64,000 bases of DNA from Nonomuraea spiralis (GCF_014648435.1 NZ_BMRC01000028.1:1-64000); one strand, 5' to 3'. Positions 34,182 through 43,175 are shown, counted from the stretch's first letter. The notes: a model not told the origin generated them from the sequence alone. Program-made: numbers and translations.

Positions 34182-37094
34182 TCAGGAGAACAGGTGGTCG
34201 ACCACGCGGGCCGTCGCCTTGCCGTCGTCCTTGGGCGCGAACGTGGCGCGGAACGCCTCGTAGCGGTCGGCGTGCGCGGCGGCCACCTCGTCGATGGAAC
34301 GCAGCGCGTCGATCACCTCCGCCGACGTCGGCAACACCGGACCGGGCGCCTGCTCGGGCAGGTCGATGTACATCCCCCGCTTGGAGGCGTACTTCGCCAG
34401 GTCGTAGCCGTAGAAGACGATGGGCTTGCCGGTGGCGGCGAAGTCGAACATGACCGAGGAGTAGTCGGTCACGAGGACGTCCGCGACGAGCAGCAGATCG
34501 GCCATGTCCGGATAAGTCGTGACGTCGTGAGCGATGTCGGGGACGGCGGGCATGGCCTGCATCGGGTGGGCGCGTACCAGGATCTCGTGGTCGGCTCCCA
34601 GGGCCTCGCGGGCCTTGGCCAGGTCGAGTTTGACCATGGCGTTCTTGCGGTCGTAGTCGCGCCAGGTCGGCGCGTAGAGCACCACCCGCTTGCCCTCGAC
34701 CAGCCCGAGCCGCTCGCGCACCGCGGCGGCCAGGGTCTCGCGCTCGGGCGAGGCGAGCACGTCGTTCCGCGGCAGGCCGCTCTCCAGGATCTCGCCCTTG
34801 TAGCCGAAGGCCCTGCGCAGCACGGTGGTGGCCCACGGCGACTGCGACAGCAGCACGTCCCAGCCGCGCACCTCGGCCGCCTGCCGGTGCCAGATCGGCG
34901 GCCGGGGATCACGGGCCATGTGGGGCTGGTCGTTGCCGATGCGCTTGGCCGGGGTGCCGTGCCAGGTCTGCAGCACGACCTGGTCCTCGCGGGCGCGGAA
35001 CCAGGCGGGCAGGAACGAGTTGGTGACGATGTGGCTGGAGCGGGCCAGCGCGGCGTGGTGCTCGCGGCTGCCCGCGCGCACGGCCCGCGCGCCGCCCGGC
35101 GGCACGAACGCGGCGTCCTTGACGACCCAGATGTGCTCGCGGTCGTCGCCCCTGCGCAGCCGTTCCTCGTAGATCGCGCGCACGCTGTCGGCGTAGAGCC
35201 GGCCGTCGTTGACGACGTAGACGGTCGCGTCGTGCAGCGGCTCGCTGCGCTGGGCCGGGTAGAAGACGCGGCGCAGCACGTGGGTGCCGGCCACGCCCCG
35301 CTCGTCGTTGGGGCGCTCCTCCTCGACCGTGATCACCGGCACGTCGAACCGGGTGGAGATCATCCGGTACGCCCGGCTGTCGACCGTACGCGGCTCCTCG
35401 TCGAGCCCCGGCAGGGCGGCGTGGTCCATGCGGAACGGCACGATCTCCCCGGACGGGTGCCGGAAGGACATGTTCCACGTACCCGAGGACAACGGTACGG
35501 ACTCGCCGAAGCGGTCCATCGACGCGGGCGTCACCCGTACGGAGAAGTCGTCGCCAGAACGCTCCATGGGCAGCGAGTACGACAACCCGGACCGGTGGCG
35601 CAGCGTCAGCACCCGGGGGCCCGGCGCGTCGGGGTAGTTGCCGCGCAGGACCAGCGTGGAGCCCTCCCAGACCGCGGAGGTGATGGCCGGCCGGATGCGG
35701 TGGGCCGAGACCACGACCCGGTCGCGCCGGTCGCCGAGCACGGTGATCTCCCGGTCGCCCACCGGAGTGCGCGTCTCGACCAGGTCGGCGAGCATGACGG
35801 AGGCCGCCGGGTCGCCCTTGGGCTCGACCCACAACCGCCGGCCGTCCTTCTCCTGGAGCAGCGCGGGCACGGCGAGGCCGATCAGTACCTCGGTGCCGCC
35901 GCCGGACGGCGTGAAGTCGGCGGCGATGCGGTGGCCGCCCAGCCTCGCGTGACCCTTGGTCACCGTGCGGCCGGGCAGGAAGATCTTGAGTTCGAGGCGC
36001 TCGTCCTGGACCGACACGCCGGTGAGCTCGGCCCTGTTGGGCTGGAGCACGATCTGCAGCGCGCGGTCGGACGTCCAGACGGGACGCGCCCACCAGCCGG
36101 GCCGCAGCTTGAGCCCGGCGGGCCGCTCGGGACGGCCGATGGCCGAGCCGCGCAGCAGGCCGGTCGCCCGCGCGCCCCGGCTCCAGAAGACGATCTCGGC
36201 CCGCCACGTCGTCGCGTCGGGCACGCCCGGACGGTGGCGCAACCGCCGCCGTACGGCGTGGACCACGCCCCGCACGGCCCCGCGCCAGCGCAGCGGCCAC
36301 GGGCTCAGCTCGGCGGAGAAACCGGACCAGTCGTAGTTGCAGCCGGGCTCGCGCGCCCCGTGGGTGGCCTCGGGGGCGAGCACCCGCTTGGTACGCATGC
36401 GGATCGGCGGCAACCAGCGCGGCCCGCGCAGCACCACGGTCGCCCGGTTGAACCGGCGGCTGCGCACCGACAACCCCGCCAGGTAGGCGAAGCCGGTGAC
36501 GCGCAGCCTGCCGTCGACCCACACGATGTCGTCGATGTGGGTCACCGGCACCAGGTCGGCGCGGCGCAGCCGGTAGAGGTCGGGCGGCAGCTCGTCGCGG
36601 AAGGGCAGGTCGGCGTACCAGCTCAGGCCCTTGCGGATGCGCTTGGACGGCTCGGCGGCCGCGGTCACGACCTTGACCAGCGTCTCGCCGTCGACCAGCT
36701 CGTCGTCGGGCCGGTGCTCGATCAGGTGGGAGATGACGCGGCGGGCGACGGGCAGGTCACGCTTGACCTCCGCGGCCACGCCGGCCAGATAGGGACGAAC
36801 CAGGGTGAGCAGCTCGCGGCGCCGCGCCGGGCCGCGCTTGACCGCGAGGTCGATGCGCGAGCCCAGAGGCCCGCTGAGCACCTCGGTGTCGAACGCGGCA
36901 TCGCGGCCGCCGGGCCCGACGGCACGCATGACGGCCTCAAGAGGCTCGCCACGGTCGCAAAGATCATGGACAGCCTTGAGGCGGTCGGCGACCGCGTCGC
37001 CGCTGTGGCTCTGGGCTGTGACGCCGGTGGCCATCGGGGAGGCACCGCCTTTCGGGCCGCCTGTCAGTGTTCTGCCCATGGTAATGGGAGTCAC
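34182..37094 (-). CDS. CDP-glycerol glycerophosphotransferase (TagF-like)
   Basis: A 970-aa peripheral membrane enzyme. The C-terminal catalytic GT-B domain (about residues 590-965) has WHGTPAKRIGND, LLSQSPWATTVLRRAF, GLPRNDVL, APTWRDY, VRAHPMQ and DVLVTDYSSVMFDFA. These identify it as a polymer-forming CDP-glycerol:glycerophosphate transferase of wall teichoic acid synthesis. The middle part is a beta-rich region and the N-terminal 200 residues are helical. I do not see the GT2 domain that many actinobacterial homologues carry in front. GTG at 37094 is used; internal ATGs at 37079 and 37034 are possible starts. It is convergent with the Nudix gene and separated from the ATL gene by 45 bases on the same strand. 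Confidence 0.87.
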   Translation of the reverse strand: MTPITMGRTLTGGPKGGASPMATGVTAQSHSGDAVADRLKAVHDLCDRGEPLEAVMRAVGPGGRDAAFDTEVLSGPLGSRIDLAVKRGPARRRELLTLVRPYLAGVAAEVKRDLPVARRVISHLIEHRPDDELVDGETLVKVVTAAAEPSKRIRKGLSWYADLPFRDELPPDLYRLRRADLVPVTHIDDIVWVDGRLRVTGFAYLAGLSVRSRRFNRATVVLRGPRWLPPIRMRTKRVLAPEATHGAREPGCNYDWSGFSAELSPWPLRWRGAVRGVVHAVRRRLRHRPGVPDATTWRAEIVFWSRGARATGLLRGSAIGRPERPAGLKLRPGWWARPVWTSDRALQIVLQPNRAELTGVSVQDERLELKIFLPGRTVTKGHARLGGHRIAADFTPSGGGTEVLIGLAVPALLQEKDGRRLWVEPKGDPAASVMLADLVETRTPVGDREITVLGDRRDRVVVSAHRIRPAITSAVWEGSTLVLRGNYPDAPGPRVLTLRHRSGLSYSLPMERSGDDFSVRVTPASMDRFGESVPLSSGTWNMSFRHPSGEIVPFRMDHAALPGLDEEPRTVDSRAYRMISTRFDVPVITVEEERPNDERGVAGTHVLRRVFYPAQRSEPLHDATVYVVNDGRLYADSVRAIYEERLRRGDDREHIWVVKDAAFVPPGGARAVRAGSREHHAALARSSHIVTNSFLPAWFRAREDQVVLQTWHGTPAKRIGNDQPHMARDPRPPIWHRQAAEVRGWDVLLSQSPWATTVLRRAFGYKGEILESGLPRNDVLASPERETLAAAVRERLGLVEGKRVVLYAPTWRDYDRKNAMVKLDLAKAREALGADHEILVRAHPMQAMPAVPDIAHDVTTYPDMADLLLVADVLVTDYSSVMFDFAATGKPIVFYGYDLAKYASKRGMYIDLPEQAPGPVLPTSAEVIDALRSIDEVAAAHADRYEAFRATFAPKDDGKATARVVDHLFS

Positions 37095-37138
37095 ATGTCA
37101 CAGAATCGCCCCAATGGGGAAACCGCAGGTCAGGCCCC

Positions 37139-37453
37139 TTACTGAAAATCGGCTGAACGCCCGTCCCAGCGCGCCTGACGCATGTCGGCGCGTTCGCCGC
37201 GCAGCGGGGTGCCTTCCTCGCGCCAGTGAGTCAGGCATCGTCGCAGGTGGTCGGGGGCGGCGGCGCTCCCGTCCGCGTGCACGACCCGCCACCAGGGAAC
37301 GCCGCCGCCCCAGGTGGACATCACCTTGCCCACCTGGCGGGGGCCGCCCTCGCCCAGGTATTCGGCGATGTCGCCGTAGGCCATGACCTTGCCGGGCGGG
37401 ATGCGCTCGACCAGGTCGAGCACGCGTTCGGCGAAGGGGTTCAGGGGGTCCAT
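37139..37453 (-). CDS. alkyltransferase-like protein (ATL, MGMT family)
   Basis: A 104-aa DNA-binding protein of the Ogt/MGMT family. The helix-turn-helix MAYGDIAEYLGEGGPRQVGKVM is intact, but the alkyl-acceptor motif PCHRV reads PWWRVV (residues 53-58). Trp replaces the reactive Cys, so it cannot remove alkyl groups. ATL proteins instead bind O6-alkylguanine and hand it to nucleotide excision repair. Its ATG overlaps the end of the upstream gene by 13 bases, so it closes the minus-strand run that begins at moeZ. An ATL gene is also found near adnA in M. tuberculosis. Confidence 0.92.
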   Translation of the reverse strand: MDPLNPFAERVLDLVERIPPGKVMAYGDIAEYLGEGGPRQVGKVMSTWGGGVPWWRVVHADGSAAAPDHLRRCLTHWREEGTPLRGERADMRQARWDGRSADFQ

Positions 37454-37857
37454 GCGGCCGGGCCCGCGTCGATGATCTCGTCGAACTTGCCGATCTCCAT
37501 CGCGGTGCCGCCGGACAGCACCTCGATCACGCCGTCGCGTACGGCGTAGACCTCGCCGTCCTCGCCCACCAGGCGCGCGCCCAGTGCGGCGGACAGCCGC
37601 AGGAGCTGGGCCACCTGCCAGTCGGAGCCGGGCTCGCCGACGACCTGGCCCTGCCAGCGCGCCACCGTGTGCCTGCCGCCGCCGTGTCCGGCCACGATCT
37701 CCTCAGATCCGCGCAGCTCGAAACCTGCCGGCGCGATGGCCTTCGCCAGCTCCGCGAAGGCGAGTGGCGATTCACGCACCACCCGCAGCTCGTATCCCAT
37801 GACGCGCGACCATAGCGGATCTTTACCGTCCACGCGGACGAAGTACGAGCGGTTCAT
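37441..37857 (-). CDS. hypothetical protein coupled to the mycosin gene, 138 aa
   Basis: Family not recognised. From the ATG at 37857 the product begins MNRSYFVRVDGKDPLWSRVMGYEL and contains alternating strands and helices, a His/Gly/Arg stretch (GHGGGRHTVARWQG) and a Val/Glu-rich C terminus ending WTP. There is no signal peptide. The start shares one base with the stop of the mycosin-like gene (TGATG), implying translational coupling. A start at 37800 (MGYELRVVRES) is the alternative but has no ribosome binding site either. The equivalent position in M. tuberculosis is also occupied by an unknown gene between ATL and moeZ genes. Confidence 0.72.
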   Translation of the reverse strand: MNRSYFVRVDGKDPLWSRVMGYELRVVRESPLAFAELAKAIAPAGFELRGSEEIVAGHGGGRHTVARWQGQVVGEPGSDWQVAQLLRLSAALGARLVGEDGEVYAVRDGVIEVLSGGTAMEIGKFDEIIDAGPAAWTP

Positions 37858-39008
37858 CACGACTTGCGTTGATTGAGAACAATGATCGCCCCGCAGAAGG
37901 TCACCAGCGCGACCAGCACACCCCCTCCGTACAGCCACAACCGCCACGGATCGGGCCCGGGACGGGTGGGCACCGGGGAGTCCTCGCCCTGGCCGAAGTG
38001 CTCCTTCCCGGACGCGGCCACGCTGCGCTGCTGCCCGGTCAGCCGGTCGGCGGCGTTGAGCGCGGCGGCCGCGTCCACCACGCCGAACCCGGTGTTGTCG
38101 TCGTAGCCGGCGGCGGGACGGCCGCGCGCGCTGGAGGCGAGCGCCTGGGCCACCTGCTCGGGCGGCAACTGCGGGTACCGCGACTTGATCAGCGCGGCCA
38201 CCCCGGCCACGAGCGCGGCGGCCGAGCTGGTGCCGTCGGACAACTCGTAGCCCTTGGGACGCTTGACCACGGGCACCTCCACGCCGGGCGCGCCGACGAG
38301 GACGGACAGGTTGTCGCTGCTGAACGTGGCCTTCCTGCCCTGCTTGTCGGTCGCCGCGACGCCGATCACCCCCGAGTACCCGGCCGGGAAACTCCAGAAC
38401 GAGGTGCCCTTCTCCTTGGCGTACGGCGTCTGGCCGTCGTTGCCCACGGCCGCCACCAGCACGACGCCCTTGCCCAGCGCGTACGACACCGCCTCGCGCT
38501 CGGACCTGACCGGGCCGTAGGAGCCGATCGACATGCTGACGACCTGGGCGCCGTGGTTGGCCGCGTACCGCAGGGCGCGGGCCAGCGAGCTCTCGGGCGA
38601 CTGGATGTCCTGGGGCGGCACCAGGTCGAAATCCGGCTCGTCGTCGGTGGCCAGGGGCAGCGACAGGATGCGTGACTCGGGCGCGACGCCGATCAGCCCG
38701 TCGTCCGCGCCGGACCCGGCGATCAGCGCGGCCATGGCGGTGCCGTGGCGGCCGGGCCGCACCTCGCGGGCCACCGCGCCCGAGCTCATGTCAGGCCCGG
38801 CCGTCACCCGGCCCTTCAGCTCCCTGATCCCGGTGTCCACCGCGCTGTCCACGACGGCGACCGTGACGCCCTTGCCCTTGGTCACGTTCCACGCCTGCTC
38901 GACGTTGAGCGCGTCCAGCACCCATTGTTGCTCGTCCCTGACCGGGGAGGCCGTGGGCCCGAGGAGCACGAGCAGCGTGGCCGTGAGCGCCCGTACGGCG
39001 GTCAGCAC
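37857..39008 (-). CDS. mycosin-like subtilase (S8), module B
   Basis: A 383-aa membrane-anchored serine protease. N-terminal signal sequence (residues 1-22), catalytic triad D54 (AVVDSAVD), H88 (GRHGTAM) and S261 (DGTSSAAALVAG), oxyanion N190 (GNDG). The C-terminal helix (LWLYGGGVLVALVTFCGAIIVL) is followed by a short basic tail, so the protease faces outside. This is the mycosin layout of type VII secretion. GTG start at 39008 overlaps the stop of the preceding membrane protein gene by 7 bases. It is a paralogue of the protease at 39960-41231. No ESX ATPase, EsxA/B or EccB genes are in the window, so a link to type VII secretion is inferred only from similarity. Confidence 0.88.
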   Translation of the reverse strand: MLTAVRALTATLLVLLGPTASPVRDEQQWVLDALNVEQAWNVTKGKGVTVAVVDSAVDTGIRELKGRVTAGPDMSSGAVAREVRPGRHGTAMAALIAGSGADDGLIGVAPESRILSLPLATDDEPDFDLVPPQDIQSPESSLARALRYAANHGAQVVSMSIGSYGPVRSEREAVSYALGKGVVLVAAVGNDGQTPYAKEKGTSFWSFPAGYSGVIGVAATDKQGRKATFSSDNLSVLVGAPGVEVPVVKRPKGYELSDGTSSAAALVAGVAALIKSRYPQLPPEQVAQALASSARGRPAAGYDDNTGFGVVDAAAALNAADRLTGQQRSVAASGKEHFGQGEDSPVPTRPGPDPWRLWLYGGGVLVALVTFCGAIIVLNQRKS

Positions 39009-39904
39009 ACGTTCCCCTGCGTGCACGGCGGGACCTTGGGGGGATCCGCCAGGAAGTAGGCGATCTGGTTGCCGATGGACTTGGCCGCCGGCCACAGCTC
39101 GCTGTGCAGGATCTCCTCCGGCGGGACGGCGGCCCTGGTGCGCCCGTCGGCGTACCCGGCGGTGGAGAAGACGATGTACGGCCCCGCGCCCACCCAGCCG
39201 GTGCGCTGGCGCTGCTCGGTGCCGAACCGTTCGGTCACGGTGCCGGGGAAGGCCACGGGCAGCACGCCCACGCGGTCGTCCTGGCCCAGTTGCTCGCTCG
39301 CCGACACCCTGGACTCCTCGTCCTTCAGCACGGCCACGCCGACGGTGATCACGAAGGTGGACGTCTGGTCGACGTACGTGGCGCGCAACATCGTGACGCA
39401 CCCGTGGCTGTCGAGGAGCCCGGCGACGGAGGCGTCCACGGCCTTGCCGCACGCGGTCTCGGGGGCGATGCCGACCCGCCTGGCGTACTGCTGGGCCCGG
39501 TCCAGCCCGAGGTACTTGACCTCTTCCGGGAAGACGCCCGTGGCCGGCCACGCCTGCCAGCGCCGGGCGATCTCCTCCTGCTTGTACGTGTTCTGCTCGG
39601 CCGGGGTCAGCGGGCGGGAGCGGGTCTCGTTCAGCAACCCGATCGTGCCCAGCAGCACCACGAGGGCCGAGACGGCCACGACGGCGCCGACCAGCGTGAC
39701 GAAGATGCGCCGAAAGCGGATGCCCTGCTGGAGCGCGACCATCTCGGCGCGTTCCTTGGCCGCGGCGCGCGTCCGGGAGTTGGCCCCCGGCCAGGCGCGC
39801 ACGCGGGACCGGCGGCCGGTGGACGCCCCGAGCGGGTTGCTCCGTCCCGGTGTGGCCTCGTCGGCGCGCGGTAGCCCTGAGGTCGACCTACGTGCCTTCA
39901 CCAC
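39002..39904 (-). CDS. membrane protein paired with mycosin B
   Basis: A 300-aa protein. The N-terminal 55 residues are basic and polar, then one membrane helix (about 67-92) is followed by an extracytoplasmic domain. That domain has a pattern shared with the protein at 41225-41947: a RRWQAWPATGVFPEEV segment, GIAPETACGKAV, HGCVTMLRATYVDQTSTFVITVGVAVL, GTVTERF and a C-terminal Cys-containing PPCTQGNVC. Three or more cysteines could form disulfides. Its stop overlaps the start of the downstream protease. I infer a protein partner or substrate-positioning subunit for the protease; no named family is recognised. Confidence 0.82.
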   Translation of the reverse strand: MVKARRSTSGLPRADEATPGRSNPLGASTGRRSRVRAWPGANSRTRAAAKERAEMVALQQGIRFRRIFVTLVGAVVAVSALVVLLGTIGLLNETRSRPLTPAEQNTYKQEEIARRWQAWPATGVFPEEVKYLGLDRAQQYARRVGIAPETACGKAVDASVAGLLDSHGCVTMLRATYVDQTSTFVITVGVAVLKDEESRVSASEQLGQDDRVGVLPVAFPGTVTERFGTEQRQRTGWVGAGPYIVFSTAGYADGRTRAAVPPEEILHSELWPAAKSIGNQIAYFLADPPKVPPCTQGNVC

Positions 39905-39959
39905 CTGGCCTCGTTCCCGCGATCGGTCCCTGTCTCATTCGTCCCCGTTAGGAGGCGGA

Positions 39960-41231
39960 TCATGCGTCTTGTGAGCTGTGGTCCCGCCGTACACGCCTGA
40001 CCAGGAAGAAGATGACTCCCAGCGACGCGAGCGCCCCGGCAGCCGCCGCGGCGGCGACGGCGGCGTAGACCGTCACGCGCCGGTGGTCCCTCGTGGTGAC
40101 CCTGATGGGCCCGGCCGGGCCGCCCGCCAGCGGCACGTCGGGGTCCTGGGCCTGCGGGCCGGTCGCGGTCTCGGTGTGCGTGGCCAGGCGGGCGGCCTCG
40201 GACAGGGCCCGCGCGGCGTTGACGACGCCGAACCCGGTGCCGGTGTCGTAGCCGCCCGGCGGGCGGTCGTCGGCGCTGTCGGCGAGCGCCTGGACCACCA
40301 GCGGCGGCGACATCCGCGGGAACCTGGCCTTGATGAGGGCGGCCACCCCCGAGACGAGCGCGGTGGCCTGCGAGGTGCCCCTGCCGACCCAGTACTCGTC
40401 GCCGGGCCCCGCGCCCATGATGTCCACGCCCGGCGCGGCCACCAGCACCGAGGAGTTCCAGTTGGAGAACGTGGCCCGCCGCAGCCGCCGGTCGGTCGCC
40501 CCCACCGACACCACGCCGGGGAAGGCGGCCGGGTAGGAGTAGGGCGCGAAGTCCCCGCCGGTCTTCCTGTCGCCGTCGTTGCCGGCCGCGGCCACCAGCA
40601 CGACGCCCTTGGAGATGGCGTACCGGATGGCCGCCCGTTCCTCCCTGGTGGCGAGTTCCTTGGAGATCGACATGTTGATGACGTCCGCCCCCTCGTCGAC
40701 CGCGTAGCGAATGCCCCTGGCCACCACGTTCTCGAAGCGTTCGGCCGAGTTGAACTCCCTGAACCCCGGCTCCTCGTCCTCCAGGATGACCCTCACCGAC
40801 AGTACGCCGGCCTCGGGCGCGACGCCGATGACACCCTTCTTCCCGCCGGGCCCGTGGCCGTGCCCGGCGATCAGCGAGGCCATGTACGTGCCGTGCAGCC
40901 GCAGCGGACCGACCCCGGGCGGGTTGGCGCCCTCGGTGAAGTCGCGGCCCACGGTCACCGAGCCGGCCAGGTCGCGGTGGTCCGGATCGACCCCTGAGTC
41001 GAGCACGGCCACCGTCACCCCGGCGCCCTTGCTGGTACGCCAGGCCGTGGGCAGGTCGAGCGTCTCGATCACCGCCCGCTGCCCGCCGCGCACGTCGTCG
41101 GCGCCACCGGCATCGTCGGCGTGGTCGGCGTGTTCGGCGTGTTCGGCCAGAGCGGGCGCGACGGGCACCACGGGCACGACGGCGAAGAGCAGCGCCCCGG
41201 TCAGCGCCGTCGCGGCGCCGCGCCTCAGCAT
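39960..41231 (-). CDS. mycosin-like subtilase (S8), module A
   Basis: A 423-aa membrane-anchored subtilase. Signal sequence (residues 1-29), then an unusual His/Glu/Ala/Asp-rich stretch (EHAEHADHADDAGG), triad D78 (AVLDSGVD), H113 (RLHGTYMASLIAG) and S287 (GRGTSQATAL), oxyanion N218 (GNDG). A C-terminal helix (VTVYAAVAAAAAAGALASLGVIFFLV) is followed by an Arg-rich tail. The ATG at 41231 overlaps the upstream gene's stop by 7 bases. It is clearly related to the protease at 37857-39008, and each is paired with a related membrane protein, indicating a duplicated two-gene module. Confidence 0.88.
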   Translation of the reverse strand: MLRRGAATALTGALLFAVVPVVPVAPALAEHAEHADHADDAGGADDVRGGQRAVIETLDLPTAWRTSKGAGVTVAVLDSGVDPDHRDLAGSVTVGRDFTEGANPPGVGPLRLHGTYMASLIAGHGHGPGGKKGVIGVAPEAGVLSVRVILEDEEPGFREFNSAERFENVVARGIRYAVDEGADVINMSISKELATREERAAIRYAISKGVVLVAAAGNDGDRKTGGDFAPYSYPAAFPGVVSVGATDRRLRRATFSNWNSSVLVAAPGVDIMGAGPGDEYWVGRGTSQATALVSGVAALIKARFPRMSPPLVVQALADSADDRPPGGYDTGTGFGVVNAARALSEAARLATHTETATGPQAQDPDVPLAGGPAGPIRVTTRDHRRVTVYAAVAAAAAAGALASLGVIFFLVRRVRRDHSSQDA

Positions 41232-41947
41232 CGCCACTCCTTCGAGGCGCAGTCGGGCATCCGGGGTGTGCTCAGGCCGAGCAGCACCCGTTCGGACAAC
41301 TCGGTGGCGAAGGCGAAGATGGCCGGCCGGGACTCGCCCGTCGCGGTCGCGGGCCGCCCGTCCACCTGCCCGGCCGTGGTCAGCACCACGTACGGGCCCG
41401 CCTGGCGCACCGACCCGGCCTGCCGCATGGGCGACGTGAAACGTTCGGCGACCGTGCCCTGGAAGGCCAGCGGCCGCAGGCCGGGCACGGGCTTGCCGTT
41501 GTCGGCGAACACCCCTCTGGCCCGGACGGCGTGCGACTCGTCGGGCAGCGCCACCACGCCCACGGTGACGAGGACCCCGCGCAGCGCGTCGATGTAGGTG
41601 GCCCGCAGCACACCCCTGCACCCGGCCTCGCGCAGCGCTTTGGCGGCCTTCGCGTCGACGGTCTCCGCGCCGCAGCCGGTGTGGGGTGAGATGCCGATGC
41701 GCTCGGCGCGTTCCTGCCCGCCCTGCTCGGCCGCGTACGGCAGGGCCGCGGGGAAGACGCGTCCGGCGGGCCAGGAACGCCAGCGTTCGGCGACCTCGCG
41801 GATGGCGGCCGTGCGCAGCTCGGCCGCGCTGGGACCGCGGGTCAGCTCGGTGCCCGCCGCGCTCCCGGCCACCCCGGCGGCCACCGCGCAGACCAGTGTC
41901 AGCGCGGAGGAGACCACCAGGGTGGGCCAGGGGCGGGCGTGGTTCAC
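41225..41947 (-). CDS. membrane protein paired with mycosin A
   Basis: A 240-aa protein with an N-terminal membrane helix or signal anchor (residues 8-30) and an extracytoplasmic domain. Shared blocks with the 39002-39904 protein: a WRSWPAGRVFP segment, GISPHTGCGAETV, REAGCRGVLRATYIDALRGVLVTVGVVALP, GTVAERF, GPYVVLTTAGQVDGR and a terminal Cys (SKEWRC). Its start follows moeZ after 46 bases in the same direction. It overlaps the next protease gene by 7 bases. I infer the same partnership as in module B. Confidence 0.82.
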   Translation of the reverse strand: MNHARPWPTLVVSSALTLVCAVAAGVAGSAAGTELTRGPSAAELRTAAIREVAERWRSWPAGRVFPAALPYAAEQGGQERAERIGISPHTGCGAETVDAKAAKALREAGCRGVLRATYIDALRGVLVTVGVVALPDESHAVRARGVFADNGKPVPGLRPLAFQGTVAERFTSPMRQAGSVRQAGPYVVLTTAGQVDGRPATATGESRPAIFAFATELSERVLLGLSTPRMPDCASKEWRC

Positions 41948-41993
41948 GACACCGACCTTAAGCGCCTCGGCGGGATGATCCCGGGAAAACGCC

Positions 41994-43175
41994 TCAGTAG
42001 CTGGGCAGGCTCGGGTCCACGGTCTTGACCCAGCTCAGCACCCCGCCGCCGACGTGCACGGCGTCGGAGAAGCCCGCGTTCTTGACGATCGCGAGCGCCT
42101 CGGCCGAGCGCGCGCCCGACTTGCAGTGGAGCACGATGCGCCTGTCCTGGGGCAGCTTCTCCAGGGCCGAGCCGTTGAGGAACTCGCCCTTGGGGATCAG
42201 CGTGGCGCCCGGGATGGAGACGATCTCGTACTCGTTGATCTCGCGGACGTCGACCACGTAGATGTTGTCGCCCTTGTCCATCATGGACTTGAGCTCCTGC
42301 GCGGTGATCGTGGAGCCGCTGGCGGCCTGCGCGGCCTCGTCGGAGATCGCGCCGCAGAACGCCTCGTAGTCCTCGAGCAGCTCGGTGACCGTCGGGTTCT
42401 TGCCGCACAGCACGCACTCGGGGTCCTTGCGGACCTTGACGTCCCGGTACTTCATCTCCAGGGCGTCGTAGATCATCAGGCGGCCGACCAGCGGGTCGCC
42501 GATGCCCGTCAGGAGCTTGATGGCCTCGTTGACCTGGATCGAGCCGATCGACGCGCACAGCACGCCGAGCACGCCGCCCTCGGCGCACGACGGCACCATG
42601 CCGGGAGGCGGGGGCTCGGGGTAGAGGCAGCGGTAGCAGGGCCCGTGCTCGGCCCAGAACACGCTGGCCTGGCCGTCGAAGCGGTAGATCGAACCCCAGA
42701 CGTACGGCTTGCCGAGCAGCACGGCGGCGTCGTTCACCATGTAGCGGGTGGCGAAGTTGTCCGTGCCGTCGACGATGAGGTCGTAGGCGGAGAAGATCTC
42801 CATGACGTTCTCGGTGGTCAGGGTCGCGTTGTGGATCACGACCTCGACCAGCGGGTTGATCTCGCGGACCGACGCCGCGGCGCTCTCGGCCTTCAGCCTG
42901 CCCACGTCGGACTGGCCGTGGATGACCTGGCGCTGCAGGTTGGACTCATCGACCACGTCGAAGTCGATGATGCCGAGGGTGCCGACACCCGCCGCCGCCA
43001 GGTACAGCAGGGCCGGAGAGCCCAGGCCCCCGGCGCCCACACACAGCACCTTGGCGTTCTTCAGCCGCTTCTGCCCGGCCATCCCGACATCGGGGATGAT
43101 CAGGTGGCGCGAGTAGCGGCGCACTTCATCTACGGTCAGCTCTGTGGCCGGCTCGACCAGCGGTGGCAACGACAC
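41994..43175 (-). CDS. moeZ: MoeZ-like adenylyltransferase/sulfurtransferase
   Basis: A 393-aa two-domain cytoplasmic enzyme. The N-terminal E1-like ThiF/MoeB domain (residues 15-260) has RYSRHLIIPDVG, nucleotide motif GAGGLG at 47-52, the DFDVVDESNLQRQ segment, and zinc cysteines in CYRCLYP and CVLCGK. The C-terminal rhodanese domain (about 295-390) has the active Cys 351 in VLHCKSGARS. Such enzymes adenylate and thiolate the C terminus of MoaD, ThiS or CysO-type carriers, supplying sulfur for molybdopterin and thio-modification. The downstream genes on the minus strand are closely spaced, so they may be transcribed from its promoter. Confidence 0.93.
   Translation of the reverse strand: MSLPPLVEPATELTVDEVRRYSRHLIIPDVGMAGQKRLKNAKVLCVGAGGLGSPALLYLAAAGVGTLGIIDFDVVDESNLQRQVIHGQSDVGRLKAESAAASVREINPLVEVVIHNATLTTENVMEIFSAYDLIVDGTDNFATRYMVNDAAVLLGKPYVWGSIYRFDGQASVFWAEHGPCYRCLYPEPPPPGMVPSCAEGGVLGVLCASIGSIQVNEAIKLLTGIGDPLVGRLMIYDALEMKYRDVKVRKDPECVLCGKNPTVTELLEDYEAFCGAISDEAAQAASGSTITAQELKSMMDKGDNIYVVDVREINEYEIVSIPGATLIPKGEFLNGSALEKLPQDRRIVLHCKSGARSAEALAIVKNAGFSDAVHVGGGVLSWVKTVDPSLPSY

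Noticed and set aside
37857..41947. Type VII (ESX) secretion locus
   Set aside because: Only mycosin-like proteases and partners are present. No EccA-E, EsxA/B, PE/PPE or WXG100 genes were found.
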